A stretch of DNA of 58,691 nucleotides. It comes from an uncultured Bacteroidia bacterium (GTDB taxonomy: Bacteria; Bacteroidota; Bacteroidia; Bacteroidales; UBA932). This document shows, in pieces, positions 1 to 7,591 of the stretch. Position numbers and translations under genes: made by a program. Under the pieces are notes generated by a model. It did not search any database. It was not told where the DNA came from and saw only the letters and a program-made list of their open reading frames with translations. The stretch spans positions 1 through 58,691 of the forward strand of contig CACZWF010000001.1 of NCBI GenBank assembly GCA_902784785.1, written 5' to 3'. Position 1 is the first letter of the stretch; every line of letters starts with the position of its first letter.

Positions 1-2
1 AT

Positions 3-1037
3 CAGATGCACTCCAACAAGCAAAACCCCATCGAATTCGTCGAAGCCGGTGACATCTGCGCCGCTGTCGGATTCAAGGATTTGCGTACGGGAGACACCAT
101 CTGCGTGGAGAACGCCCCGCTGACCTTGGAGTCTATGGAGTTCCCCGATCCCGTGATCGGTCTCGCCGTAGAGCCCAAGACGCAGAAAGACCTTGACAAA
201 CTCGGCATCGCCTTGGCTAAATTGGCCGAGGAGGACCCGACTTTTACCGTCAAATCCGACCACGAGACGGGTCAGACCGTCATCAGTGGTATGGGTGAGT
301 TGCACTTGGATATCATCGTGGATCGTCTGCGTCGTGAATTCGGCGTGGATATCAACCAGGGTGCTCCCCAGGTCAATTACAAAGAGGCCATCACCGGTAC
401 GGTCCAGCACCGCGAGGTGTTCAAGAAACAGACCGGTGGCCGCGGTAAATTTGCAGACATCATCGTCGAAATCGGTCCTGCCGATGAGGGCGTGAACGGT
501 TTGCAGTTTGTCGACGAAGTCAAGGGCGGCAATGTCCCCAAAGAGTTCATTCCTTCCGTCGAGAAAGGTTTCAAGTCCGCGATGGCCAACGGCGTTCTGG
601 CGGGTTACGAGGTCCAAAGCCTCAAGGTGACCCTCAAGGACGGTTCGTTCCACCCTGTGGACTCCGACCAGCTCTCCTTTGAGATTTGCGCGCGGATGGC
701 TTTCCGTCACGCCTGTCCCAAAGCCAAGCCGGTGTTGCTCGAGCCGATTATGAACCTTGAAGTGGTGACGCCCGAAGACTATATGGGTGATATCGTGGGT
801 GATTTGAACCGCCGTCGCGGTCAGATCAACGCGATGGATTCCACCGTCGGTGCGCGCATCGTCAAGGCCTTTGTTCCGCTTTCCGAGCAATTCGGTTATG
901 TGACAGTCCTCAGAACCATTTCTTCCGGTCGCGCCACGAGCACGATGTCCTTCGACCACTATGCAGAAGTTCCTGCTTCGTTGGCCAAAGACATCATCGA
1001 GAAGAGCGGGTTCAAGTTCAAGGACGAAGAAGAATAA
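3..1037 (+). CDS. fusA: Elongation factor G, C-terminal part (5' end outside window)
   Basis: Translational GTPase that drives tRNA-mRNA translocation on the ribosome. The open frame is already running at the window edge; the first Met at base 6 is internal. About 344 residues are visible, covering the end of domain II through domains III-V. The GMGELHL motif (residues ~97-103) and the end of domain V ([12 protein letters not shown]) match canonical EF-G. The G domain with its GTP-binding motifs lies upstream of the window. rpsJ follows 16 nt downstream, the usual str-S10 order in Bacteroidetes, so this is the housekeeping copy. Identification is certain; only the start is missing. Confidence 0.97.
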   Translation, partial: QMHSNKQNPIEFVEAGDICAAVGFKDLRTGDTICVENAPLTLESMEFPDPVIGLAVEPKTQKDLDKLGIALAKLAEEDPTFTVKSDHETGQTVISGMGELHLDIIVDRLRREFGVDINQGAPQVNYKEAITGTVQHREVFKKQTGGRGKFADIIVEIGPADEGVNGLQFVDEVKGGNVPKEFIPSVEKGFKSAMANGVLAGYEVQSLKVTLKDGSFHPVDSDQLSFEICARMAFRHACPKAKPVLLEPIMNLEVVTPEDYMGDIVGDLNRRRGQINAMDSTVGARIVKAFVPLSEQFGYVTVLRTISSGRATSTMSFDHYAEVPASLAKDIIEKSGFKFKDEEE

Positions 1038-1053
1038 TAAAAAATTTACAGCT

Positions 1054-1359
1054 ATGAGCCAAAAAATAAGAATCAAACTCAAATCTTTCGATCACATGTT
1101 GGTTGACAAGTCAGCCAAGAAGATCGTTGAGACCGTGTCCGCTACCGGCGCCCGCGTGAATGGCCCTATTCCCCTTCCCACGGACAAGAAGATTTTCACG
1201 GTCAACCGCTCTACCTTCGTGAACAAGAAGGCCCGCGAGCAGTTTGAGCTTAACGCTTATTGCCGTCTGTTGGATATCTATGATTCCACGCCCAAGACGG
1301 TGGACGCCTTGATGAAGTTGGAACTTCCCTCCGGCGTCAACGTTGAGATCAAAGCTTAA
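1054..1359 (+). CDS. rpsJ: 30S ribosomal protein S10
   Basis: Small-subunit head protein, also a NusB partner in antitermination. The ATG at 1054 gives 101 residues beginning [13 protein letters not shown], the normal length for S10; the longer open frame starting at 961 would overlap fusA and is rejected. The motifs GPIPLPT and FTVNRS are those of the family. It follows fusA by 16 nt and is probably co-transcribed. Unusually, rplC and the rest of the S10 operon do not follow; a hairpin and a tRNA come next. Confidence 0.97.
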   Translation: MSQKIRIKLKSFDHMLVDKSAKKIVETVSATGARVNGPIPLPTDKKIFTVNRSTFVNKKAREQFELNAYCRLLDIYDSTPKTVDALMKLELPSGVNVEIKA

Positions 1360-1381
1360 GGAAAGCGTAACGGATAGTAAG

Positions 1382-1412
1382 AAACCGTCTGATGAGATTC
1401 GTCGGACGGTTT
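1382..1412 (+). terminator. Hairpin downstream of rpsJ
   Basis: Arms 1382-1393 and 1401-1412 pair over 12 bp with two G-T wobbles around a 7-nt loop. It sits 22 nt after the rpsJ stop and directly before the tRNA. There is no T-run after the stem, so this is a weak terminator or a processing hairpin between mRNA and tRNA. Confidence 0.5.
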
Positions 1413-1416
1413 ACTT

Positions 1417-1490
1417 GGTCCCTTAGCTCAGTTGGTTAGAGCAACAGACTCATAATCTGTGGGTCGTAGGATCATGCCCTACAGGGACCA
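1417..1490 (+). tRNA. tRNA with CAT anticodon (Met, or Ile2 after lysidine modification)
   Basis: A 74-nt cloverleaf. Acceptor arms GGTCCCT and AGGGACC pair perfectly with discriminator A1490. The D arm is GCTC/GAGC, the anticodon stem ACAGA/TCTGT with loop CTCATAA, and the T stem GTAGG/CCTAC. CCA is not encoded. The first acceptor pair is G-C, so it is not an initiator tRNA; elongator Met or the Ile-AUA isoacceptor both remain possible. The T-loop reads ATCATGC rather than the usual TTCRANN, which is odd (see findings). Confidence 0.9.
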
Positions 1491-1526
1491 CAAAAATAGC
1501 TTGCCCGCCGGCAAGCTATTTTTGTG
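1489..1526 (+). terminator. Strong hairpin terminator after the tRNA
   Basis: Perfect inverted repeat: arms 1491-1505 and 1510-1524 pair over 15 bp with a 4-nt loop, extendable by two more pairs. The 3' arm ends in a T5 run and the 5' arm has an A5 run, so it can work in both directions: for the tRNA on plus and for the regulator gene arriving on minus. Confidence 0.8.
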
Positions 1527-1535
1527 CTCCCTGGG

Positions 1536-1600
1536 GGGAGGCTGCGCCTCCCGGGACATTCTAACCCCCGTCAGGACCCGTTGGGTCTTAGGGAGGTTAG
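1536..1600. repeat. Two consecutive inverted repeats (REP-like)
   Basis: The first palindrome (1536-1552) has GGGAGGC and GCCTCCC around a 3-nt loop. The second (1561-1600) is a 40-bp imperfect cruciform: outer arms CTAACC and GGTTAG, inner arms GACCC and GGGTC. The second overlaps the stop codon of the minus-strand regulator at 1597-1599. It could be an extra terminator for that gene or a copy of a dispersed palindromic element; one window cannot decide. Confidence 0.5.
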
Positions 1601-3198
1601 CGGCCAATGGCTTTCAGGCGGTCTTCAAAGGAGTCGCGGTCGTGCAGGGAGGCGTTTCGGAACTTCACCCTGTAGTTGAAAACCGTCGTGGGGGAGAGTT
1701 TCAGGAATTTGGCAATTTGTTTAGAGTCGGTAATTCCCAGCTTTATCAAGGCTTCTACGCGGAGCTCATTGGTCAACTTCCCGCCCGGCAGGTCTTTGGT
1801 AATCCGTTCTTCCGGTCGGAGGAGCGCATTGAGTTGTTCTACAAATCCGGGATACAGGCCCAGGAAGGTTTTATCAAAAATATCATACAGGTTTGACAGC
1901 TCTTCATTAATGAATTCCCCGGAGCGAAGTTCCTGCTGTATGCCTTCGAAATCGGTCCGTTTTGCCAAGGCGCGCAATTTTGAGCGGTATAACTCCAACG
2001 AGTCCGCGCGATTCGAGGCTAGCGCAAGGAATTGTCCCATGTAGGCTTCTTTGATGCGGTTTGCTTCCCGGACCGTTTTCATGTTTTTACTGATTTCATT
2101 GTTGGAACGGGAGAGCTTTCTCAAGCTTAAAATCAGATAGACCAGTGTTAGAATCAACAGCCCCACGATAAGATGAAGGAAAAGGTCCCTGACTTTGATG
2201 CTATGGTTCTGCTCCTCTATGATCTGCTCATAGGCATCATCGATCTTAGAGAGAATGCTGCTGATCTCTGCAAGCCTCCTGCGCGCATTGGCGATCAAGG
2301 CGTCTTTCTGGCATTGTTTAATGTAGCGGTGGGCGCGGTCCACCATCCCGCTATTAAAACAGAGTCGCGCCACGCAGGTCAGGGAACGGTATTCCCGATT
2401 GGCTGACTCGAGATCGCCTCGGGCACTCATAATGTACCGCAGGAAAGCATTCTTGGTATCACCCATGGTCTCGTACGCCTTTCCTATCCAGTAATTATAA
2501 ACGGCCCTTTCGTGTGTGGTGCAGTGACTGTCTGTCAATATCTTCTGCAGGGTGATGACGAGTTGTCCGTATTTACCTTCTGAAATCATGGATTTCGCCA
2601 GGAGATTATAATAGGCAGCACTTCCCTTATCCGCAGACAGGCGTGACTTCTCCAGATACTCGGCCTCGCGCTTAACAAACTCGCTGAGGGAATACTTGTC
2701 GTTAAACTCCAAAGCCATGTGATGATAAATCTCATACAGGAGTGACGCGCCGATCTGATCCTGGGAAAAAAAAGTCCCTGTACGCTCCTCTGCTTTCATA
2801 ATGACACTCAGGGCATATGAATACATTCCGGATGTAATATACCGGAGGGCTATGTCTTTCGCAACGTCGTTTATCAAATCCGGGTCGTTCAGGTTGTCCG
2901 CCAGTATTTCTTTGCGGTGTGCATAGAATAGGGCGGAATCACAATTCCATACGCGATATTCCTCGAACAAGGCATCATAAATCTGGTATTGGGGAAGCCC
3001 CGGCTCGCTATAAAGCAATTTCTCTCGAATAGAGGCTATCCGAGCCTTTTTCGCCTCGACAATAGCGGTGTTTTGGTCCAGAGTTTCGTCCAGACTTTTC
3101 AACGCCATTTCAATTTCGGGGTCAAGGCTCTCCCTGTTTTTTGTGCAAGATACGACGGTAAGGAGGGATAAGAGAACAATGGAGAAGAATCTGGTCAT
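1597..3198 (-). CDS. DUF6377-type membrane-spanning TPR regulator
   Basis: A 533-residue protein I read as a transcriptional regulator of the divergent locus. The N-terminus is a hydrophobic signal ending VVSC (Cys 18), then a helical TPR-like region (~30-330), one transmembrane segment (~339-360), a coiled-coil stretch (~360-400) and a C-terminal helix-turn-helix (~481-516, with SKQIAKFLKLSPTTVFNYR). This suggests an outside TPR sensor and an inside DNA-binding domain in one chain. The start at 3198 was chosen because a perfect promoter ends about 12 nt upstream and the sequence from here is a signal peptide; the longer frame to 3255 would run through the promoter. DUF6377 proteins typically flank SusCD-type loci. 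The ligand is unknown. Confidence 0.8.
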   Translation of the reverse strand: MTRFFSIVLLSLLTVVSCTKNRESLDPEIEMALKSLDETLDQNTAIVEAKKARIASIREKLLYSEPGLPQYQIYDALFEEYRVWNCDSALFYAHRKEILADNLNDPDLINDVAKDIALRYITSGMYSYALSVIMKAEERTGTFFSQDQIGASLLYEIYHHMALEFNDKYSLSEFVKREAEYLEKSRLSADKGSAAYYNLLAKSMISEGKYGQLVITLQKILTDSHCTTHERAVYNYWIGKAYETMGDTKNAFLRYIMSARGDLESANREYRSLTCVARLCFNSGMVDRAHRYIKQCQKDALIANARRRLAEISSILSKIDDAYEQIIEEQNHSIKVRDLFLHLIVGLLILTLVYLILSLRKLSRSNNEISKNMKTVREANRIKEAYMGQFLALASNRADSLELYRSKLRALAKRTDFEGIQQELRSGEFINEELSNLYDIFDKTFLGLYPGFVEQLNALLRPEERITKDLPGGKLTNELRVEALIKLGITDSKQIAKFLKLSPTTVFNYRVKFRNASLHDRDSFEDRLKAIGR

Positions 3199-3216
3199 GA
3201 GCAATAATTTGTCTGA

Positions 3217-3247
3217 CAAAGATAGAAAAATTTTCATTATTGCACAA
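3217..3247 (-). promoter_or_regulatory. Bacteroidetes promoter for the DUF6377 gene
   Basis: On the minus strand a TATCTTTG -7 element (3217-3224) lies exactly 20 nt from a TTG -33 element (3245-3247), the Bacteroidetes sigma-ABfr pattern. The predicted start near 3210 leaves a leader of about 12 nt before the ATG at 3198. Confidence 0.75.
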
Positions 3248-3353
3248 GAATACAATAATTTTTAACTACTTTTATGCATATCATAAGAATTAGAAAATCA
3301 GCATATAAACTTTGTAAAACAATGTAATAATACTACCTTTTTCAACGCGTTTA

Positions 3354-3384
3354 TTGCGCGCAAGGTTCCCAAGGCCTAACTTTG
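3354..3384 (+). promoter_or_regulatory. Promoter of the EEP/SusCD operon
   Basis: TTG at 3354-3356, a 20-nt spacer, then TAACTTTG at 3377-3384. It faces away from the regulator promoter; the ~105 bp between the two is AT-rich and would hold any operator, but I see no convincing dyad there. The expected transcript starts near 3391, about 20 nt before the TTG start of the first gene. No other promoter of this pattern was found up to 25.5 kb, consistent with one long transcript. Confidence 0.75.
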
Positions 3385-3409
3385 CCGACGATTACTAAAC
3401 AGATTTATT

Positions 3410-5776
3410 TTGGCAACTAGGAAACTTCTATTGATTGTTGTCCTGTTCGGATGGGTCGGGGTGCATTCCTGCGTGTCTGAAAAGGATTATGACAGCGCCC
3501 GGGATAAATCGGCGTCCGAGGAATCCCTGCCGGAGCAGGAGGGAATGAAGCGATTCTTCCTTCGTTTCAATTGCGATGCAGGTATTTTTGATGCAGCCTC
3601 TTTCCCTGCCGATTTTTCGTCCAAAACCGTTCTCGTCAACGGCCTGTCCTATAAACCTCAGCTTCATTCGGTAAAACAGGAGTGGTTTGTGGATGTTGAG
3701 TCATCCCCCTTCGGTGTCTATGTCGCCTATATGCTAGAATCGGACAATGCCTCATTCTATGGTGAAAATCCAGCCGAGAATGTCTTGGTTCCCAACGCGC
3801 AATTCTTGCACAAAAAGAAGGACTTGCAGGCCATCCCGCTGTTTGCCCGATTTGATTCCACCTATGGTTCTTATCTCGACTTCCGGCCGCCCTATGCCGT
3901 TCTGGACTTTGTGATTCCCGGAACCTTGACATCTGTCAAGTTGAGTTCGGATACCCCTGTCTGCGGCCTTCTCTCCTGGAATCGCTCAGAGAATGTATTT
4001 CTTTATGGCGATGCCTCGAAAGACCTCGTCTTGAATTGTACAGGGGGGCAGGGGGCTGAGGGAGGACACTATCCCTTGATGGTTTTTGGTCAGGATCTGA
4101 AGGGTGTGACGGTGCGCGCCTGTGACAATCATCATCACATGTTTGAGGTGAGTTTGGGCGATATCGACCTGGAGCCGGGCTCATATCGCAGATTCAGTCT
4201 GGACGGCCGTTCTCCCGTCGGGATGCTCTGGTTCGAGGGTTTCGATTTGTGTGCATGGGGGGGGCAGGTCATTTCCCAGAAGGACGGGTTCTACCCGCTC
4301 GCCCAGGCGCCCGGTCTGTCCGGTGACGAGAGCCTGGACGGCTATGAGTACGCCTCGAATAAGGTAGATTTTTCAGCTGCCGGGTCAGGATTTATTCAGT
4401 CTTCTTTTCTGGATCATGCTGACCCCGTGAGGGAGAGTCACAGCATGTCAGACTCCTACATCCGGAGCCGTGGCTTTGACGACTACCTGTATATGTTGCG
4501 CTGCCGGGAGTGCCCGGGATATATTTCTGTGGGTATGGGCAACCGTGGACGCGGAATGTTTGCCATGTATCCGCTCGAGGGCATCCAGGCGATGAAAAAT
4601 CTGGAGGTTTCCTTCCGCCTCTGCATTGACCCGTCAACGGATGATGCCATTCAATTCCTGGCCGAAGGTAGTTCGGCCGTCATTAAGGAGTGGTCTGTGG
4701 ACGGTGTGTCCGGGATTCCGGATTCCCTTTCGCTGAAACGTACCACCGCCAGTCTCACGATGAATGCAGACCTTCTCGGTGGAGCCGGGCAGTGGAAGAC
4801 GGTCAGGGCCGTCGTCGACAATTGTACGGACGCGACGGCTTTCAAATGGATGGCTGCCTCTTCGGAATCGGGCAACCACGGTTTCTACCTGGATGAAATC
4901 TGTGTCAAAGAGGTTCCCGGAGGGTGGAATGCCCGGGATTGCCTCAGGGTGCTGTATTGGAACATCCAGAACGGTATGTGGTACGATCAGTACGGCTATG
5001 ACCATTTCGTGGAATTCGTGAATCGTTTCTCTCCCGATATCTGCGTCTGGTGTGAGGCCAGGACCAATTATGAAAGTGGCTCTGACACCTGGATTCCGGT
5101 CGAGCAGGATTCCTATCTTCCGGGTAACTGGACCGCCCTGGCCGCCCGATATGGCCATCAGTATGTTGGAATATCCAGGCGGGACCAAGAGGCTTATCCG
5201 CAGGTGGTGACGTCCCGCTATCCCATCGAGAAGCTGCTGCAGCTGGGCAAGATTGAAGGCGAATCGCCCATTATGCACGGAGCCGGCCTTTTCAAAGTGA
5301 ATACGCCTGCCGGCGGGTATTATTTCGTCACGCTTCACCTGAATCCCCATTCGGATGAGGATGCGGAGCGGCTGCGCGAAATCACCCGGATTCTGGAGAA
5401 GACCGTGCTCGACAATTACTGGGTGCCTGACAGGGGCTGGTTTGTGCTGGGGGACTTCAATTCCCACTCCCGGAAAGACGCTGCCTTCCTCAGCAATCTG
5501 GAGGTCGACTCTCCCAAATATTGGGTGCACGACCATATTGCCTCCGAGACGTCCCTCGTCGACTTACTGGCAACGCGGTACCCGGGCAAGAATTATTTCA
5601 CCACCACTTACGGTTTCAGCCGCTTCGATTATATCTACCTCGATGCCGGAACGTATTCCCGGGTGCGCAACGCCGGTGTCATCACCTCGACGTGGACCAC
5701 TCCGGAACCTACCGGACTGTCCAATTTTTACACCCCTTCCGATCATCGTCCCATTTTGGTTGACATAGATTTCTAG
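3410..5776 (+). CDS. Large lipoprotein with C-terminal EEP (nuclease/phosphodiesterase) domain
   Basis: A 788-residue secreted lipoprotein (signal to VHSC, Cys 21). Residues ~25-500 are beta-rich and not recognised, perhaps ligand-binding. From ~510 there is an endonuclease/exonuclease/phosphatase fold with all metal and catalytic motifs visible: WNIQNG (~514), CEA (~549), VTLHLNPH (~640), GDFNSH (~681) and SDHRP near the C-terminus. The family hydrolyses phosphodiesters in nucleic acids, sphingomyelin or inositol phosphates; the substrate here is not determinable. The start is TTG, chosen because no in-frame ATG precedes the signal peptide. It is the first gene of the operon and a paralogue of the next gene. 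EEP assignment is firm, function inferred. Confidence 0.85.
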   Translation: MATRKLLLIVVLFGWVGVHSCVSEKDYDSARDKSASEESLPEQEGMKRFFLRFNCDAGIFDAASFPADFSSKTVLVNGLSYKPQLHSVKQEWFVDVESSPFGVYVAYMLESDNASFYGENPAENVLVPNAQFLHKKKDLQAIPLFARFDSTYGSYLDFRPPYAVLDFVIPGTLTSVKLSSDTPVCGLLSWNRSENVFLYGDASKDLVLNCTGGQGAEGGHYPLMVFGQDLKGVTVRACDNHHHMFEVSLGDIDLEPGSYRRFSLDGRSPVGMLWFEGFDLCAWGGQVISQKDGFYPLAQAPGLSGDESLDGYEYASNKVDFSAAGSGFIQSSFLDHADPVRESHSMSDSYIRSRGFDDYLYMLRCRECPGYISVGMGNRGRGMFAMYPLEGIQAMKNLEVSFRLCIDPSTDDAIQFLAEGSSAVIKEWSVDGVSGIPDSLSLKRTTASLTMNADLLGGAGQWKTVRAVVDNCTDATAFKWMAASSESGNHGFYLDEICVKEVPGGWNARDCLRVLYWNIQNGMWYDQYGYDHFVEFVNRFSPDICVWCEARTNYESGSDTWIPVEQDSYLPGNWTALAARYGHQYVGISRRDQEAYPQVVTSRYPIEKLLQLGKIEGESPIMHGAGLFKVNTPAGGYYFVTLHLNPHSDEDAERLREITRILEKTVLDNYWVPDRGWFVLGDFNSHSRKDAAFLSNLEVDSPKYWVHDHIASETSLVDLLATRYPGKNYFTTTYGFSRFDYIYLDAGTYSRVRNAGVITSTWTTPEPTGLSNFYTPSDHRPILVDIDF

Positions 5777-5780
5777 CCTT

Positions 5781-6767
5781 ATGAAAAAAGCATTTGCCAT
5801 CGTATTTCTCTTATCCTTCATCCTGGGATCCGCCTTCCAGATGGAAGCGAAAGTACCGAAAAAGAAAAAGAACACGGTCCGTCTTCTCTATTGGAATATC
5901 CAGAATGGAATGTGGGATGGACAGGGAGACAATTATGACCGCTTCGTGAACTGGATCAACGATAAAGATCCGGATATCTGTGTCTGGTGTGAAGCGGAGG
6001 ATCACAAAAAAACGGGCACAGCCGAGCGCATTCCGGAGGACCAGCGTTACTTCCCCGCCGGATGGAGGGAGATGATGAAACGCTACGGACACTCCTATCT
6101 GTTTGTTTCCGGTCGCCGGGATGCATTCCCACAGGTCGTCACGTCCAAGTATCCTATCGATACAGTGGGCCAGTTTATCGGCAGCAAGCCGGATTCCGTC
6201 GTGCAGCACGGAGCCGGATGGGCCCGGGTTCACATCGAAGGGAAGGAATTCAACATTGTAACCCTCCATTTACAGCCGTTTAACTATTACAGGGGAATCC
6301 CCAAAGAGAAGCGGGAAGAATCACAAAAGAATCACGGCGGTGAAAAATACCGCCGGATGGAAACGGAGTGGATCTTGAACCATACGACCCGAACGGTTGC
6401 CGACCCGGGTAAAGAACTCTGGATGATGCTGGGCGACTTCAACTCCCGTTCCAGAAAAGACAATTTTAAATATAAATGGTCGGATGCCAGCGAGGACTTC
6501 CTGACACACAACTACATCGAAGACACGGCACCTTATTATTATGATGTCATCGCCGAGGTTTATCCGGGGACGTTCGTGACATCCACTTACGGCCAGGCCC
6601 GGGTGGATTATATCTATGTGACCAAGCCGCTTCTCAAAGCGATCACTTATGCGGAGACGATTCGGGACTCCTATACCAAACCGGTGTATTCCGGCGTGTC
6701 CAATTTCTGGAATCCGTCCGATCACCTCCCCACTGTTGTAGATTTCAATTTAAAGAAGATAAAATGA
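5781..6767 (+). CDS. Secreted EEP-family phosphodiesterase/nuclease
   Basis: A 328-residue protein with a cleavable signal (MKKAFAIVFLLSFILGSAFQ) and essentially one EEP domain. Motifs: LYWNIQNGMWD (~36-46), DICVWCEAE with the metal-binding Glu at ~70, VTLHLQPF, GDFNSRSRKD (~218) and SDHLPTVVDF (~313). Long identical stretches with the end of the previous protein (LYWNIQNGMW, DICVWCEA, FPQVVTS) show a tandem duplication in which one copy kept or gained a 500-residue N-terminal region. It begins 4 nt after its paralogue and overlaps the next gene by 4 nt (ATGA). Two extracellular EEP enzymes at the head of a SusCD operon suggest that the imported ligand contains phosphodiesters. Confidence 0.87.
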   Translation: MKKAFAIVFLLSFILGSAFQMEAKVPKKKKNTVRLLYWNIQNGMWDGQGDNYDRFVNWINDKDPDICVWCEAEDHKKTGTAERIPEDQRYFPAGWREMMKRYGHSYLFVSGRRDAFPQVVTSKYPIDTVGQFIGSKPDSVVQHGAGWARVHIEGKEFNIVTLHLQPFNYYRGIPKEKREESQKNHGGEKYRRMETEWILNHTTRTVADPGKELWMMLGDFNSRSRKDNFKYKWSDASEDFLTHNYIEDTAPYYYDVIAEVYPGTFVTSTYGQARVDYIYVTKPLLKAITYAETIRDSYTKPVYSGVSNFWNPSDHLPTVVDFNLKKIK

Positions 6768-7591
6768 ATTTATTGAAATGGGCGCTTGCCCTGTTGCCTT
6801 GTACGGTACTATTGAGCTCGTGCGCGGAGAAACCCTCCGCGGCGGGCCGTATTAGCGTAACGAAGCCGGACGGTGCCATCGTGTCCAGTGCCTTTATTGT
6901 TCCCCTCGAAGGGGAGTCTTCCTCCTGGAATGTCCAGGCGGAGGAGGATGTGGATATATTTTATAAGGAAGCAAGCGGTACGGCAGAGAGATGGTTTACG
7001 GTAACGGGTATCAGTAAGAACGGCCCCGGAAATTATACGGTCAGCTACTCGGCCAAGCCCCGCGGCAATACCCTGGAACTGCGCTCGGGAACAATGAGTT
7101 TTGTTGCTCCCGGGAGTTATCTGGGGGCTTTCTTCTCAGTCCAGCAGGGCTACAAGAAAATCTGGGAGAAGTCTTTTGGCGGAGAGGGCCTTTCCATTTT
7201 GCCCGGCCATTCGTGGACCAGCGACACCATGGATGGAATCAGTTCCATTCAGGACGCCTGGCTCAGCTTTCATGCGAAGGCGGATGCCCTGCCGGGTGGC
7301 AGCGGCATTTACCCTGTGTCCGTGACGCTGGTGGGGGGAGCCGGATTCGCCGACATCAACCGTTCGACCTATGTCGTTGACCTGCAGGCCGGCGAGAACT
7401 TCGGCAATGACAGTTTCCACAGACTTCATATCTACAACGGAGGGAGGGTCTTCAGCTCCGAGAGCCGTGTCCTGTTCTCCGTGCCTTCCGATCTATCTAC
7501 CGTCATCCGCATCCGCGACATTTCCATATACGAAATACCGGTTGCTAAAGACGGAATCTCTGGAATTTCCGACTCAGATGCAGATGAATAA
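6764..7591 (+). CDS. Beta-sandwich lipoprotein, possible BACON-like or surface glycan-binding type
   Basis: A 275-residue lipoprotein (LLSSC, Cys 20). I do not recognise a named family with certainty. The first ~100 residues (ISVTKPDGAIVSSAF, then WNVQAEEDVDIFY) read like a BACON/Ig-like fold; the rest is beta-rich and resembles surface glycan-binding proteins encoded just before SusC. It overlaps the EEP gene by ATGA, and its own 3' end overlaps the SusC start by 8 nt, so it is translationally coupled to both. A role in presenting ligand to the SusCD pair is inferred from position only. Confidence 0.65.
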   Translation: MNLLKWALALLPCTVLLSSCAEKPSAAGRISVTKPDGAIVSSAFIVPLEGESSSWNVQAEEDVDIFYKEASGTAERWFTVTGISKNGPGNYTVSYSAKPRGNTLELRSGTMSFVAPGSYLGAFFSVQQGYKKIWEKSFGGEGLSILPGHSWTSDTMDGISSIQDAWLSFHAKADALPGGSGIYPVSVTLVGGAGFADINRSTYVVDLQAGENFGNDSFHRLHIYNGGRVFSSESRVLFSVPSDLSTVIRIRDISIYEIPVAKDGISGISDSDADE

